64,000 nt of DNA from Allorhodopirellula solitaria (lineage in GTDB: Bacteria; Planctomycetota; Planctomycetia; Pirellulales; Pirellulaceae): the NCBI RefSeq assembly GCF_007859855.1, contig NZ_SJPK01000004.1, positions 546,422 through 610,421 on the forward strand, given 5' to 3'. Each line of letters starts with the position of its first letter. Position 1 is the first letter of the stretch. A program made the position numbers and the translations under genes. Below the pieces are notes generated by a model. It was given only the letters and a program-made list of their open reading frames with translations, had not been told where the DNA came from and did not search any database. Of this stretch, positions 1 to 9,600 are shown piece after piece.

Positions 1-323
1 GCCAGCGCTGTTACTCTGTCCATGCGGAAACTCCGTTCTCCGAGGTGACGAGGTTGTAATTCAAGTCACTTTATGAACGGTTTTCCGCTTTTTTTATAGA
101 TCAATCCTTAACTTGATGCCTATGAGGCGGCGCTGCGCTGACCTACGGCTATTCTCTCTAATCCCTAACGGGATACTTGTTGGTAACTGACAGGAGGCGA
201 CGAGTTCTCAAGCCAATCAGCCACGCAAAGCGAAAGGGCTCGTTGCCTCTTGTGGAGGTTCTTCTCGAAGGTGCCCGAAAAGGGGAAGGGTGCCCGAAAA
301 GGGGAAGGGGGTCTTTTGGGTTG
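1..323. other. Non-coding left edge with repeat sequences
   Basis: No convincing gene. Positions 128-205 hold a copy of a dispersed repeat whose other copy lies inverted at 26866-26936. Positions 270-320 carry two units of the purine-rich repeat (core AAAAGGGGAAGGG) that recurs at 1138-1199, 55530-55595, 60386-60597 and 61499-61641. A short frame open from base 1 to about 48 could be the tail of a gene outside the window but cannot be judged. Confidence 0.5.
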
Positions 324-360
324 CTCTTCGCGACTCAATTGCATTGTTTTGTTATCCGCC
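324..360 (-). other. Partial attC site after the DinB cassette
   Basis: Reading the minus strand, the DinB stop codon is followed within a few bases by GGATAACAAAAC, the same motif that opens the attC sites at 57978, 58754 and 60337. Only the left half is seen; the sequence then runs into the purine-rich repeat at 270-320. I infer an integron recombination site interrupted or replaced by the repeat. Confidence 0.5.
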
Positions 361-828
361 ATTTTGGAGTGCACTGACAAACACGAAATAGTCTGTGTAG
401 GGCACTTGCCCACCAACAGAGCCGATCATTTTAGCAATCTGACCGCGATGATATGAGCCATGTGATCCGACATGGAAAATTATGTCAATTAGGGCGGTGG
501 AGTTTGCGTTGCCTTTGGAATCGCAATAACTCACGACGCGATCAACTTGGTTCGACGCCATCGACTCCAATAATCTTCCATAGCCAACCTCATTTTCGTT
601 TAGCAATGAGATGCAATCGTCCCAAGTAAGCGTCGGCCATACTGCCAAGCGTGGATCATGACCATTGATTCTGGATAGCCAGATATGCTCTGCGGCAAGC
701 AAATGCGAAAAAATCGGGACTGCATTTTTGAGCAGTTCCGGATGCCGACCCATCGCGTCACATATGCGGTGATCCGCCCATGGTATCCATTGAACAAATG
801 TAACGATGTGGTCGCTAGGGGATGTCAT
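352..828 (-). CDS. DinB-family protein (integron cassette gene)
   Basis: 158 residues, matching the four-helix DinB/YfiT metal-binding fold. The presumed metal triad is His48 in the SHLLAAEH segment plus His123 and His127 in the HGSYH segment. Many family members are metal-dependent thiol or detoxification enzymes, but the substrate here is unknown. The longest frame starts at 939; I chose the ATG at 828 because the extra 37 residues would lie inside the attC-like site at 841-950 and do not resemble the family. An attC-like site precedes the gene and a partial one follows its stop, so it is most likely a cassette read from the minus strand. Confidence 0.75.
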   Translation of the reverse strand: MTSPSDHIVTFVQWIPWADHRICDAMGRHPELLKNAVPIFSHLLAAEHIWLSRINGHDPRLAVWPTLTWDDCISLLNENEVGYGRLLESMASNQVDRVVSYCDSKGNANSTALIDIIFHVGSHGSYHRGQIAKMIGSVGGQVPYTDYFVFVSALQNGG

Positions 829-840
829 GGTATATGAGTC

Positions 841-950
841 GGATAACGTAGAGGTCACCGGGCAACGTGGCACCGCAGCGGAGGCGGAGAACTGGCGAAG
901 CCAACCGCCGGAGTGGAGGTGACGCGTTAACCGGTGCACTGCAGTTGTTC
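841..950 (-). other. attC-like recombination site
   Basis: On the minus strand the site opens GAACAACTGCAGTGCACCGG and closes with GCCCGGTGACC, then ACGTTATCCGAC. CACCGG in the left arm pairs with CCGGTG in the right arm, and the flanking arms pair imperfectly around a GC-rich centre. Opening and closing motifs match the sites at 56791, 57978 and 59511. It lies directly upstream of the DinB start. Confidence 0.55.
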
Positions 951-1602
951 GTAGCGTACCCGCGATCGCGCGCGTAGCAACACACTACGCGACCGGCGAT
1001 AACGCAATCGTATCGAGTCGTTCACACGCACGCAAGCAAATTCGAGCGTTGCACTTCCGGGCGGCGGGGACCAGCAGCTGTGGATTAGGGTGCGATTAGC
1101 GAAGATTAGTGTTCTCAGCATACTGGTTTTTGGGAACAGTGCCCGAAAAGGGGAAGGGGTTCTTTTGGTATGCAAGGGGAAGGGGTTCTTTTGGTATGCT
1201 CAGTCGCTGCGAATAGGCTAGGAAACCGACTTGGCAAGCCGACCAGTCGTCGGGCGTGTCCCGCTCCCAGCTTACCTTCGCTCCCGTTGGTCGCTGCGGA
1301 CGTGGTCGCTCAGCGCGAGGGGCTTCCAGTAAAGTCTTCCCACGGTGGCAGCCATTCGCGTTGACGTGGATCAAGGATGAGAATCTGATCGTGAGTGATC
1401 CGATTTCCTTTTAACCTCGCGACTGACGTTTCTGGTCGGAAACCTGGAACCGCGTCGACTTCAGGTCCCGGAAATAACGTCCTTTGGGGTGGCCCACTGC
1501 GACAAAACGCTCGAGGCTGCTAAACTGGGTAGGTAGTCGATCTCTCCAGGCGATCCGTTCGTCTTCCTGCTCTGTTCCTGTTCTCCCGTCAAGTCTGCTG
1601 TC
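951..1602. other. Intergenic region with purine-rich repeat
   Basis: No gene is supported. Positions 1148-1173 and 1174-1199 are a perfect tandem duplication of a 26-base unit containing AAGGGGAAGGGG and TTCTTTTGGTATGC, related to the purine-rich family elsewhere in the window. The stretch 951-1100 may be a gene-free remnant of a further cassette. 1200-1602 holds only short frames with no recognisable content and presumably carries the promoter of the pseudouridine synthase gene. Confidence 0.4.
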
Positions 1603-2835
1603 ATGCCTCGCCAACCCGCTCCTCGCAAGCAGCAACCCCGTCGTGCGAAGTCGGGAGCACGTCCCAAATCGTCGACAAGTGCCAAGCGTCTCAACCAGGT
1701 CCTCGCCTCGGCGGGGCTCGGTAGCCGACGGCACTGCGAGGAATTGATCCGGGAAGGACGTGTCGATATCGACGGTGAAACGGTCACCCAGCTCGCGGTG
1801 AACGTGGACCCAACGACGCAGAAGGTGCGGGTCGATGGCGTGCCTCTGAAACCTCAAAAGCTCGTCTATTACGCCGTCCACAAGCCGGCCGGGGTGGTTT
1901 CCACCAATTCCGATCCTCAGGGCCGGCCTCGGGTGGTCGATCTGGTCCCGCCGACACAGCGGGTCTATCCCGTCGGCCGTCTCGACCGCAGCAGTGATGG
2001 GTTGATTCTGCTCACCAACGATGGCGATTTGGCTCAGTCGTTGGCTCACCCCCGTTTCGGTGTGCAGAAGATCTACCGGGTGACGGTGGCTGGTGAGGTC
2101 AAGCCGGAGACGATGCGGAAGATGCGGCAGGGGATCTACATCGCCGAGGGGCTCGTTCGCGTCGATGGTGCCAAGATTCTCAAGGCCAAGAAGAAGGCGA
2201 CGGACATGGAGATCCGGCTGCGTGAGGGAAAGAATCGCGAGATTCGGCGGATTCTGGCGAAGTTCGGACACAAGGTGCAAACGCTGCGGCGGATTGCCAT
2301 CGGCCCGCTGCGACTGGGGGATATGCCAGCGGGTGCCTATCGCACGCTCACCCGCGCCGAGATCGACAAACTGCACGCGATCGCTGATCAAGCCGCTGCG
2401 GCACCTCCGGAGAAGCCGAGCGCCGAACAGGCAGCCGGTCGCGGTGGTGCGGACGGGCGAGGCCCGGGTGTGGGCAAGCCTCGCGACCTACCACCGGCAG
2501 GCAAAAAGAGCGGCGGCAAGTCACCCAAACGGTCTGCGAAGAAGAGCGCCGGCGGAGGCGACCAACGCCAGGAAAACCGGCGGCCAGTGAAGGCGACGCG
2601 GCGCCCGACCAAGCTGCCCGAGCGGGACAAAAACCGGGTCGGCACGATCATTGTGGGCGACGAAGTCCTCGACGAGAAGCCGCAGGAAAAGACGAAGAGC
2701 AAAACAAAACAGCGATCCGCGAAGACGAAAACCTCTGGTCAACGGAGCGGACGCGGTTATGGACGGGCAGGAAAATCCGGCAAGACGGCTGGACGATCCG
2801 GCAAGGCAGCTGGAAAACGCAAAGGAAAACGATAG
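1603..2835 (+). CDS. rluB: RluB/RsuA-family pseudouridine synthase with long basic tail
   Basis: Isomerises specific uridines in rRNA to pseudouridine. An S4 RNA-binding domain spans about residues 28-75 (RLNQVLASAGLGSRRHCEEL). The catalytic domain follows, with the family motif GRLDRSSDGL placing the catalytic Asp at 128. Usual RluB/RsuA length is about 230-290 residues. Here roughly residues 275-410 form a Lys/Arg/Gly/Ser-rich low-complexity tail, probably disordered and nucleic-acid binding. RluB, RluE, RluF and RsuA are not separable by eye. The next gene starts 6 bases after the stop, so the two may be cotranscribed. Confidence 0.9.
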   Translation: MPRQPAPRKQQPRRAKSGARPKSSTSAKRLNQVLASAGLGSRRHCEELIREGRVDIDGETVTQLAVNVDPTTQKVRVDGVPLKPQKLVYYAVHKPAGVVSTNSDPQGRPRVVDLVPPTQRVYPVGRLDRSSDGLILLTNDGDLAQSLAHPRFGVQKIYRVTVAGEVKPETMRKMRQGIYIAEGLVRVDGAKILKAKKKATDMEIRLREGKNREIRRILAKFGHKVQTLRRIAIGPLRLGDMPAGAYRTLTRAEIDKLHAIADQAAAAPPEKPSAEQAAGRGGADGRGPGVGKPRDLPPAGKKSGGKSPKRSAKKSAGGGDQRQENRRPVKATRRPTKLPERDKNRVGTIIVGDEVLDEKPQEKTKSKTKQRSAKTKTSGQRSGRGYGRAGKSGKTAGRSGKAAGKRKGKR

Positions 2836-2841
2836 ACCACC

Positions 2842-3702
2842 ATGGCGACTCTGCACGCGAAACATTACGCCGACGCGATCTCACATCTCGACGCACCCTT
2901 GCTGCTCAATGAGCAGGTTGCTGAGAACACCTACTTGATGCGGGTGCGGGCGCCCGCGATCGCGGCAACCGCGAAGCCGGGGCAGTTCGTGATGATTCGA
3001 CTGGCGGGGCTCGACGCGCCGCTGATCGGACGCGCTTTTGCGATCTACGACGTGCATCCCGATCCGGAAAGCAATGCCGCCGATTCGGTTGATCTGATCT
3101 ATCTCCGCAAAGGAGCGTTGACGCGGCCGCTGTCCGAAGCCCCCGTCGGCACGATGGTCTCGCTCTGGGGGCCGCTCGGCAATGCGTTTCGCGATGATCC
3201 TTGTGAGCGATTGATCATGGCGGTTGGTGGAATCGGTCAAACACCCATGCTGATGGCCGGACGCGATGCCCTGCAGCGAGGATGGGCCGACCACGTCGAG
3301 ATGATCTATGGGGCCCGTCGCTCCTCACTACTCGCCGGAGTCAGTGATTTTCGCGACGCAGGTTTTGCCGTGACGACTTGCACCGACGACGGGTCCGAAG
3401 GCCGCCAAGCGCTCGTGCCGGATGTACTCGCCGAGAGAATTCAAACGCTGCAGCAGGAATCGCCGGACGCTAAGATCCGAGTTTTGACCTGTGGCCCCGA
3501 AATCATGATGGAGAAGGTCGCCGAAGTCGGCGCGGCACAGGGTGTCGATGTGCAGGTTTCGATGGAAACGCCGATGGCGTGCGGCATCGGTATTTGTTTT
3601 TCATGCGTGGCCAAGGTGATCCAGGAAGATGGCGAGTGGGATTACAAACGAACCTGTGTCGATGGCCCCATCTTTGATGCAGAGCAGCTGTGTTGGGGTT
3701 AA
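2842..3702 (+). CDS. pyrK: Dihydroorotate dehydrogenase electron-transfer subunit-like flavoprotein
   Basis: 286 residues with the PyrK/ferredoxin-NADP reductase layout: an N-terminal FAD barrel, a pyridine-nucleotide domain (GGIGQTPML near residue 131), and a C-terminal [2Fe-2S] motif with Cys247, Cys252, Cys255 and Cys272. In class 1B dihydroorotate dehydrogenase this subunit passes electrons to NAD+ in pyrimidine synthesis. No pyrD lies beside it, so its partner must be elsewhere or it may serve another flavoenzyme. It lies 6 bases after the pseudouridine synthase gene. Confidence 0.8.
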   Translation: MATLHAKHYADAISHLDAPLLLNEQVAENTYLMRVRAPAIAATAKPGQFVMIRLAGLDAPLIGRAFAIYDVHPDPESNAADSVDLIYLRKGALTRPLSEAPVGTMVSLWGPLGNAFRDDPCERLIMAVGGIGQTPMLMAGRDALQRGWADHVEMIYGARRSSLLAGVSDFRDAGFAVTTCTDDGSEGRQALVPDVLAERIQTLQQESPDAKIRVLTCGPEIMMEKVAEVGAAQGVDVQVSMETPMACGIGICFSCVAKVIQEDGEWDYKRTCVDGPIFDAEQLCWG

Positions 3703-3751
3703 GGTAGTGAGCACGCGAAGTACGCGTCCGATCCATTTTTGAAGTACCCTG

Positions 3752-4912
3752 ATGAATACTCCAACCGATCAATCGTGGGCAGCACAGGCTCCCGTTGCAC
3801 AGGATCCCGTGGTTCTGGCAAGTCATCCGGTCGAGCCGCAGAGTCAGCCCGCAACGGTGCGTAACCCCGCGCCGACTCCGGACTTGTCCATCGTGATTCC
3901 AGCCATGAACGAGGAGGAATCGCTGGGCACTCTGCACGAGCGAATTCTCGACGTCTGCCAACGCGCCGATCAGCGTGTCGAAGTAATCTTTATCGACGAC
4001 GGCTCGAGCGATGCGACCTGGGCCCGAATGAGCGATTTAGCGACCGCGCATCGCGGCACGCGGGCGATTCGGCTGCGTCGCAACTTCGGCAAAGCGGCCG
4101 CCCTTAGTGCCGGATTCTCGGTCGCTCGCGGCAAGATCGTGATCACGATGGATGCCGACCTGCAGGATGATCCGGACGAGATTCCACGGTTCCTCGAGAC
4201 GCTCGATAAGGAGTCTCTCGACGTTGTCAGCGGCTGGAAACGCGTGCGTCATGACCCCTGGCACAAGGTCCTGCCGAGCCGTGTGTTCAATGCCATGGTC
4301 AGCGGGCTGACCGGCGTGCGGCTGCATGATCACAATTGTGGTTTTAAAGCATACCGGCACGATGTGTTGGATGAAGTCGATCTGTATGGCGAGCGCCATC
4401 GCTTCATCCCCGTTCTCGCGGCCGCCCGCGGCTGGAAGGTCGGCGAGATCGAGGTACTGCATCACCCACGTGTGCACGGGCAATCCAAGTATGGTCTGTC
4501 GCGACTGGGAAAGGGATTTCTCGATTTGATGAGTATCTATTTGTTGACTGGATACGCACGCCGGCCACTGCATTTGATTGGTTCCGCTGGGTTGATGTGC
4601 TTTGCCGTTGGATCTCTCGGCATGATCTACCTCAGCGTGATGTGGGTACTGACGCGGTTGGGCAGCGGCGAGCCTCTGCATCTGCACGCAACGGCCGTGT
4701 TTTATTACTGCATCCTGGCTGTGCTGTTGGGGGCCCAGTGCGTCTTGGCGGGCCTGATTGCCGAGTTGATAGTTTCTGTTTCAGCGGCCCGCGATCGTTC
4801 CCTGCGAACGCTGCAGGGCAATGCGACCGGGGCTCAGCGCGGTGTGGCTGACGAGTCTTTGCCTCGCTCGAGTGTGCTCTATAGCGTCTCCGAGACAGTG
4901 GGCCGACGTTGA
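3752..4912 (+). CDS. Family 2 glycosyltransferase, dolichol/polyprenyl-phosphate type
   Basis: 386 residues. The GT-A domain starts near residue 47 (LSIVIPAMNEEESL), with FIDDGSSDATW and the metal-binding region MDADLQDDPDEIP. Two C-terminal membrane helices lie at about residues 270-345, giving the GtrB/DPM1-like architecture that transfers a sugar from a nucleotide donor to a polyprenyl phosphate at the cytoplasmic face. The stop overlaps the start of the downstream membrane gene by one base (TGATG), so the two are probably translationally coupled and the lipid-linked sugar may be used by that protein. Confidence 0.85.
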   Translation: MNTPTDQSWAAQAPVAQDPVVLASHPVEPQSQPATVRNPAPTPDLSIVIPAMNEEESLGTLHERILDVCQRADQRVEVIFIDDGSSDATWARMSDLATAHRGTRAIRLRRNFGKAAALSAGFSVARGKIVITMDADLQDDPDEIPRFLETLDKESLDVVSGWKRVRHDPWHKVLPSRVFNAMVSGLTGVRLHDHNCGFKAYRHDVLDEVDLYGERHRFIPVLAAARGWKVGEIEVLHHPRVHGQSKYGLSRLGKGFLDLMSIYLLTGYARRPLHLIGSAGLMCFAVGSLGMIYLSVMWVLTRLGSGEPLHLHATAVFYYCILAVLLGAQCVLAGLIAELIVSVSAARDRSLRTLQGNATGAQRGVADESLPRSSVLYSVSETVGRR

Positions 4913-6564
4913 TGCGGAAACATGACGAACCGCGAAACAAGCGGTTGCTGATGCACGGGATTCTGATCGTGATCGCGCTGGCATTGGTTGCCGGTCGAAT
5001 CGCAACGGTCATCAACCCCGAGGGCGATGCGGCATTCCTGAGTGCGAATGATCGCAGCCGATGGGTGACCGTTGCCGCGTTGGTGGAGCAACAGACATTT
5101 GAAATTGATGAGCTGATCTCGATCCAGACCGACCGCGGGCACCGGTTATGGGACACGATTGACAAGGTTCGTCATATCGGCGAGGACGGGCGGTTGCACT
5201 ACTACAGCAGCAAACCAACCCTGTTAACGACGATGGTTGCCGGGGTGTATTGGGGTGTCCGCCGAATAACCGGGCTGAACTTGAGCGAGCACCCGATTTA
5301 CGTTCCACGATTGCTGTTGCTATTGATCAATCTGCCTCTGTTGGCGTTGTTTCTGATCACGATGACGCTCAGTATTGAATTGTCGAGCGCCCAGGATCTG
5401 GCGAAGCGACTGGCTGTGATCGCGAGTTGCTTTGCGACCATGCTGACGCCGTTCGCCATCGCACTGAACAATCACCTGTTTGCTGCTGCGGCGACATCCT
5501 TGACGCTGTATCTGTACCTACGTGCGAGCGAAAAAATTCACGACTCGTTTGCGGGGATCACTTATCGGCCCACGTTCTTGGTTTGGGCGGTCGCTGGCAT
5601 GTCGGCTGCTTTTGCGGTTGCCTGCGAACTGCCTGCGCTCTCGATGTTTGCTCTTTGGGCGGTGTTATTCGCGCTGCTCATGCGGCGCAGCATGATCGGT
5701 TTCTTGGCGGGCGCAGGGCTGGTTGCCGTGGGGATCTTCGGCACTAATTATTGGGCGCACCAAACCTGGAAGACGCCGTATGCCCATCGAGGTGACGGCA
5801 GCGTGGTCACCGTTTTTTCCTCGAAGGATCTCGAAGCAGCCGATACCGATAACGAGCTCCGGGCGACGTTGGAGGGGTCACTGCAGCGACTCGATCCACT
5901 CAGCGGTGCGGACTCGATCGCCGTTCGCAAACTCAACGGTGACGCTGCGGAATTCGAGGTCGTCGCCGATTTCCACCAGGACGGCAGAATCGAGCAGCAG
6001 CAGTGGAAGGTCAGGCGAGGAGAAACGGGCGGAGAGAACGCGAAGTGGGAGCTCGTCGAGTGGGATGACTGGTACGACTACCCCGGCAGCTACTGGAGGA
6101 CGGGCCGGCGATCGGGCGTGGATCGCGGCGAACCCAGCCGCGTGGTTTACGCGCTCCAGGCGACGGTGGGGTACTATGGGCTGTTTTCTCTAACACCGAT
6201 TTGGCTATTGGTACCGTCGGGCTTGATCCATCGGATCTCGCACGGGCCGCGAGATCGGCGATATCTCGCGGCGGCAATCGTGACAGCGACCGTTGTCTGT
6301 TTTCTTTTCTACGTTGCTCGGCCGGAGATAGACCGCAACTATGGGGGGGTGAGTGTGTGTTTTCGCTGGATGCTCTGGTTCACGCCGCTGTGGGTCTACG
6401 CGATTGTGACGGAGTTCGACCGCTTGACGGATAATTGGGCCGGTGGGCTTGTCGTGTTGGGGCTGCTTGCCGCCAGTGTCTTTTCGGTCTCGGCGAGCCT
6501 CGAGTCGCCCTGGCAGAGTCCCTGGCTCTATCAGTTTGCCTCATTTTTGGGCTGGATAAGCTAG
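4912..6564 (+). CDS. Polytopic membrane protein, possible GT-C-like glycosyltransferase
   Basis: About 550 residues. Hydrophobic segments suggest roughly ten or eleven membrane helices, with a soluble loop at about residues 290-395. The N-terminal loop after the first helix carries acidic and Arg residues (NDRSRW, FEIDELIS), as in GT39/PMT-like membrane glycosyltransferases that use polyprenyl-linked sugars, but no signature is decisive. I chose ATG at 4912, coupled to the preceding stop; TTG at 4909 is possible. Coupling to a polyprenyl-phosphate glycosyltransferase supports a role in cell-surface glycosylation; this is inference. Confidence 0.7.
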   Translation: MRKHDEPRNKRLLMHGILIVIALALVAGRIATVINPEGDAAFLSANDRSRWVTVAALVEQQTFEIDELISIQTDRGHRLWDTIDKVRHIGEDGRLHYYSSKPTLLTTMVAGVYWGVRRITGLNLSEHPIYVPRLLLLLINLPLLALFLITMTLSIELSSAQDLAKRLAVIASCFATMLTPFAIALNNHLFAAAATSLTLYLYLRASEKIHDSFAGITYRPTFLVWAVAGMSAAFAVACELPALSMFALWAVLFALLMRRSMIGFLAGAGLVAVGIFGTNYWAHQTWKTPYAHRGDGSVVTVFSSKDLEAADTDNELRATLEGSLQRLDPLSGADSIAVRKLNGDAAEFEVVADFHQDGRIEQQQWKVRRGETGGENAKWELVEWDDWYDYPGSYWRTGRRSGVDRGEPSRVVYALQATVGYYGLFSLTPIWLLVPSGLIHRISHGPRDRRYLAAAIVTATVVCFLFYVARPEIDRNYGGVSVCFRWMLWFTPLWVYAIVTEFDRLTDNWAGGLVVLGLLAASVFSVSASLESPWQSPWLYQFASFLGWIS

Positions 6565-6641
6565 GAAAAAAGCCGCTAGTATCGGCTCGATGTGCACACA
6601 TTCATTGGCCGAGTTTTGCTCTCACGGATGAGACGCCTCCG

Positions 6642-9600
6642 TTGACTTCATCGGAATCCGATTCACGCCCTCACGCGGGCCGCAACCGTTTGAAGACGTT
6701 GTTGGTGGTGGTGTTGATATGCCTGGCGACGCTGGTCGTGATCCGAACGATCGGGCCGCAAACGCTCGGCGAGCAAGCGCGGCGGATCTTCGAGAGTCAA
6801 CTTGCCGAGCATTACGTGGACTGGAACGTGTCGATTGGACGCGGCGTTTTTCGCCCGGGGATAGGGCTGCAGTTTGAAAACATTCGACTCTCGCCGCGCA
6901 CCTCGTTCAGTGCTGCGACTGATTCGCAGCACAGTCGCGTTGCCATCCTCCGTGACACGATCTTGCAGAGTTGGCAGGCTGAGCCAGCTGTCGCGATCAA
7001 ACGAATCACGGTTTTCTCCGACATTGATATCCAGGAACTGCTTGACCGTCGCAATCCGTTGAAGACCCGGCGGGTGGTCATCGACGGTGTGACCGCCGAC
7101 GCGAGTTTGCAGTCCGACGGCGAGTTTTCGTTGGCGGGTTTATGGCCACCACCTAAGCTTGGCCCCACGTGTCCTCTAATCGAACTCCGCGACGTCGGGC
7201 TGAACGTCACAATCGAGGCCAAAGATGCTGCCAAGGACGACGCTTCGGCAGACCTCCAAGATGGGGGGGGGCGTCGTGACATCGCCGCGAGCACCAGCAC
7301 GGCACCGCTACAGTTTCATTGGTCAGAGATCCGAATTGAAAACACACCCGACAGATTTGGGGTAGGGGACGGCAGTCGCAGGGTCACGTTCCGGGGCAGT
7401 AGCGATCTCTATCGTCACTGTGACATGCAGTTCTCGCAGATGCTCCGAGACGAAAGCGTCGTCCAGACGCTCGTGCAGTCACGCGTCGCCGATTTGCGAC
7501 TCAGTGATGAATTGTATGCGCGGATGGAAACCTGGCTACCCATTCGCCTGCCCGCGGACGCTCAGTTCAGCGTGGCCGGTGATTTGGATGTCCAGGTGCA
7601 GTTGGGCACACTCTCCAGCGGCGATGTCCCGGCCCAGCCGCACACGCTCGACTATGATATTGACTACGTGATCCGGCAGGGTGGATACGCCGACAAGCGT
7701 CTGCCCGACAGGATTGAGCAGCTCCATGGGCGAGTGCATTTGACACCGACAAAGTTGGAGTTGTTTCCCACCGAAGCTAAGTTTGGATCCGCCACCTGCC
7801 AGGTGCAGGGTTCGAGCGATATCGAAGTCGCCGTGATCGATCCGGCATCCACAACATCGAGCTACCTGAAGCCACTGCATCAGCGGCCGGAGGTATTTTC
7901 GATAGCGATTGGCGAATTTCATTTGACCGCATCGCTGTCCAATTCCCGTTTCCAAATGGGGACGAAGAATCTGCAGCTTAACGAGGGACTCCGCCGCTCG
8001 TTACCCGCTCGCTCCGCACTCATCTTCGATCGTTTTCGACCAGCCGGCTATGTCGACATGGCTGCTCAGTGGGCACATCCAGACCCGTTCAATGGCCAGC
8101 CTTGGGGGATCCAGGCGGACGTGCAGTGCAAAGGGGTGGAAGTCCGGTTTGACAAGTTTCCCTACCCCGTTGAAAAACTCTATGGGAAGATCCAAATCGC
8201 CGATGACCGCGTGATCGCCCAGCATCTGACGGGGGTCGCAGGTGGGCGACCGATCCACTGCCGCTTTGACGTGCCACGCAAGGTAAACCCCGGCGCAGAC
8301 ACTTCGCCCGAGAAGACGATTGTGATCCAATCCGATGGAGCGATCGCAATCAACAATGCACTGCTATCGGCCTTGAGCCCACGTGTGCTACCGGCGAGCG
8401 GAGAAATGGCAGCGGATTCCGAGCCGACCGGACTCGAGAGTTTCGTTCGTTCTTTACAGCCGCGTGGGGCGATCGAGTTGGCCTCGGCGACGATCTCGAC
8501 GAATGCAGCGGGTGTGACGAGTCGACAGATCGATCTACGGGTTATTGGCGGAACGCTGCGCTACGAAAAGTTCGCCTACCCGCTGTACAATGTCGCCGGT
8601 CGTATCCAAGTCGAGGATGACCTCGTCCGTTTGATCGGATTCACCGGCAACAATGCCGGAGCGGCCAAGATTGCCTGCGACGGCTTGTATCAGATGCCTC
8701 GCGAGCAGGCACCGTCGGAATTGAATCTGCGATTCCGCGTAGCCGATTTAGCGATGGACCATTCGCTTCGCGTCTCGCTGCCAGAATCTTCTCGATCGGC
8801 TTGGGATGCGCTCTCGCCGGCGGGCACGTTGGATAAACTCGACGTGCAAATCCGACAATCAGGTACCTCTCCGATCGCACTGTCGCTCGATGCATCGCAT
8901 CAAACGGAATCACGGGCCAACCCGAACCCGTTGAGCATCCGACCCAAGGCCATTCCCTACCGTGTTGATATTGTCGGAGGCAAAGTAGGATTGCACGACG
9001 GTGTCATTCGCATTGAGGACCTTCGCGGGAGACATGACGCGTCGCGTTTGATCGCCGACGGCGTCTGTCAGGCGGAGCCGTCGGGGCAATGGCTGCTCTC
9101 CTTGGATTTGCAGAGTGGCAGTCGGCTGATTCCCGATGAAGAGTTTATTGCCGCGATGCCGGACCAGATGAGTTGGGCGATGCGTGGCTTGGACCTGCGT
9201 GGACCCTTGGGGCTGCGCGGCGTCACGAATATCCTTTTGCCTCAAGACGAAAACACATCGCCTGTCATCGAGTGGGATCTCGCTCTGCAGCTCGAGGGCA
9301 ATCGGATCGCCGACGTCGGTCCGGTTCATTCCCTCCGCGGTGAGATCATGATCCGCGGCATCAAGGACGGTGAACTAGTGCGGGCCGGCGGTGAGGTTGC
9401 GATAGATTCACTGCATGCCTATGGGCTCCAGGTCACTTCGCTGACAGGACCTTTTTCAATCGTGGGGGAGGAATTACGGCTGGGGACACTCGCTAGTGAC
9501 GTGGATCCGATTTCCGGTATGCAGCTGAACATCCCTGGTGAGATCAGGGGCGGGGCCGACGGTGAGCCGTCTCGGCCACCGATCTCGGGGACCATGTTCG

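Noticed and set aside
1411-2391. Long minus-strand frame of 326 residues over the pseudouridine synthase gene
   Set aside because: It overlaps a clear family member and has no recognisable motifs; high GC creates such antisense frames.
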